Origin: Polyrhizophydium stewartii
Lineage: Eukaryota; Chytridiomycota; Chytridiomycetes; Rhizophydiales
Assembly: GCA_027604665.1 (NCBI GenBank)
Contig: JADGIZ010000388.1
Span: 1-14,594, forward strand
Length of the DNA stretch: 14,594 nucleotides
Direction of reading: 5' to 3'
Shown here in pieces: positions 14,507 through 14,594 of this stretch. The notes under the pieces were generated by a model. That model worked only from the letters and a program-made list of their open reading frames with translations, was not told where the DNA came from and did not search any database. The position numbers and the translations under genes were made by a program. The number at the start of each line of letters is the position of its first letter. Positions within the stretch are counted from its first letter, which is position 1.

Positions 14507-14594
14507 GCCGACAATCGCGCCCCTGAGGACGCGCACGCCCTGGGACTTTGCCTCCGCACACGCGTCGCTCTCGGATGCCGGTGCGCGGCGCCAG

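Noticed and set aside
1..14594. Bacterial features (operons, ribosome binding sites, CRISPR, IS elements)
   Set aside because: Introns, AATAAA signals, a Pol III tRNA gene, a LINE and GPI-type tails show a eukaryotic nuclear context. No CRISPR-like array was seen.

Overview
The window looks like GC-rich nuclear DNA of a eukaryotic microbe with a compact genome. The support is short GT-AG introns, a eukaryotic-type tRNA-Asp with a Pol III T-run, AATAAA signals, a decayed APE-type non-LTR retrotransposon, and secreted proteins that carry both a signal peptide and a GPI-type C-terminal tail. Secreted cupredoxin-like proteins with Ser/Thr/Pro-rich stalks and GPI tails are common in fungi, so an early-diverging (chytrid-like) fungus is a reasonable guess. 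The sequence alone does not prove the taxon.

Layout. Positions 1-572 (minus) hold the 5' part of a low-complexity Ser/Thr/Gly-rich gene that runs off the left edge. Positions 780-1190 and 2376-3656 (plus) are two broken pieces of a LINE: an endonuclease remnant, and the C-terminal part of the reverse-transcriptase ORF with its terminal CCHC motif. The 1.2 kb between them has no supportable gene. From 4157 to 13840 there is a minus-strand array of eight related genes for cupredoxin-fold, probably GPI-anchored surface proteins, called cup1 to cup8 here only as local labels. Between cup6 and cup7 sits one unrelated gene on the same strand, an F-box-like protein with ankyrin-type repeats whose frame is interrupted once. 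A tRNA-Asp(GUC) gene lies at 14430-14501 on the plus strand.

The cup proteins share one plan: signal peptide, one cupredoxin-like domain of about 100 residues, a disordered stalk of variable repeats, then in six of eight an F-x-G/P-F-x-P motif about 30-40 residues before the end, and a hydrophobic GPI-type tail. They fall into subgroups: cup2/cup3/cup7 (YNGGFDTG and NCxxGQRG), cup5/cup6/cup8 (RRIV[QE]T and FYFTSAS), and the singletons cup1 and cup4. Only cup4 keeps all four type 1 copper ligands (His, Cys, His, Met). The others have lost two or more. The cluster therefore looks like a tandemly expanded family in which most members kept the fold and wall/surface anchoring but gave up copper. 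cup3 and cup7 share a phase-1 intron at the same site, with a nearly identical internal 29-nt block.
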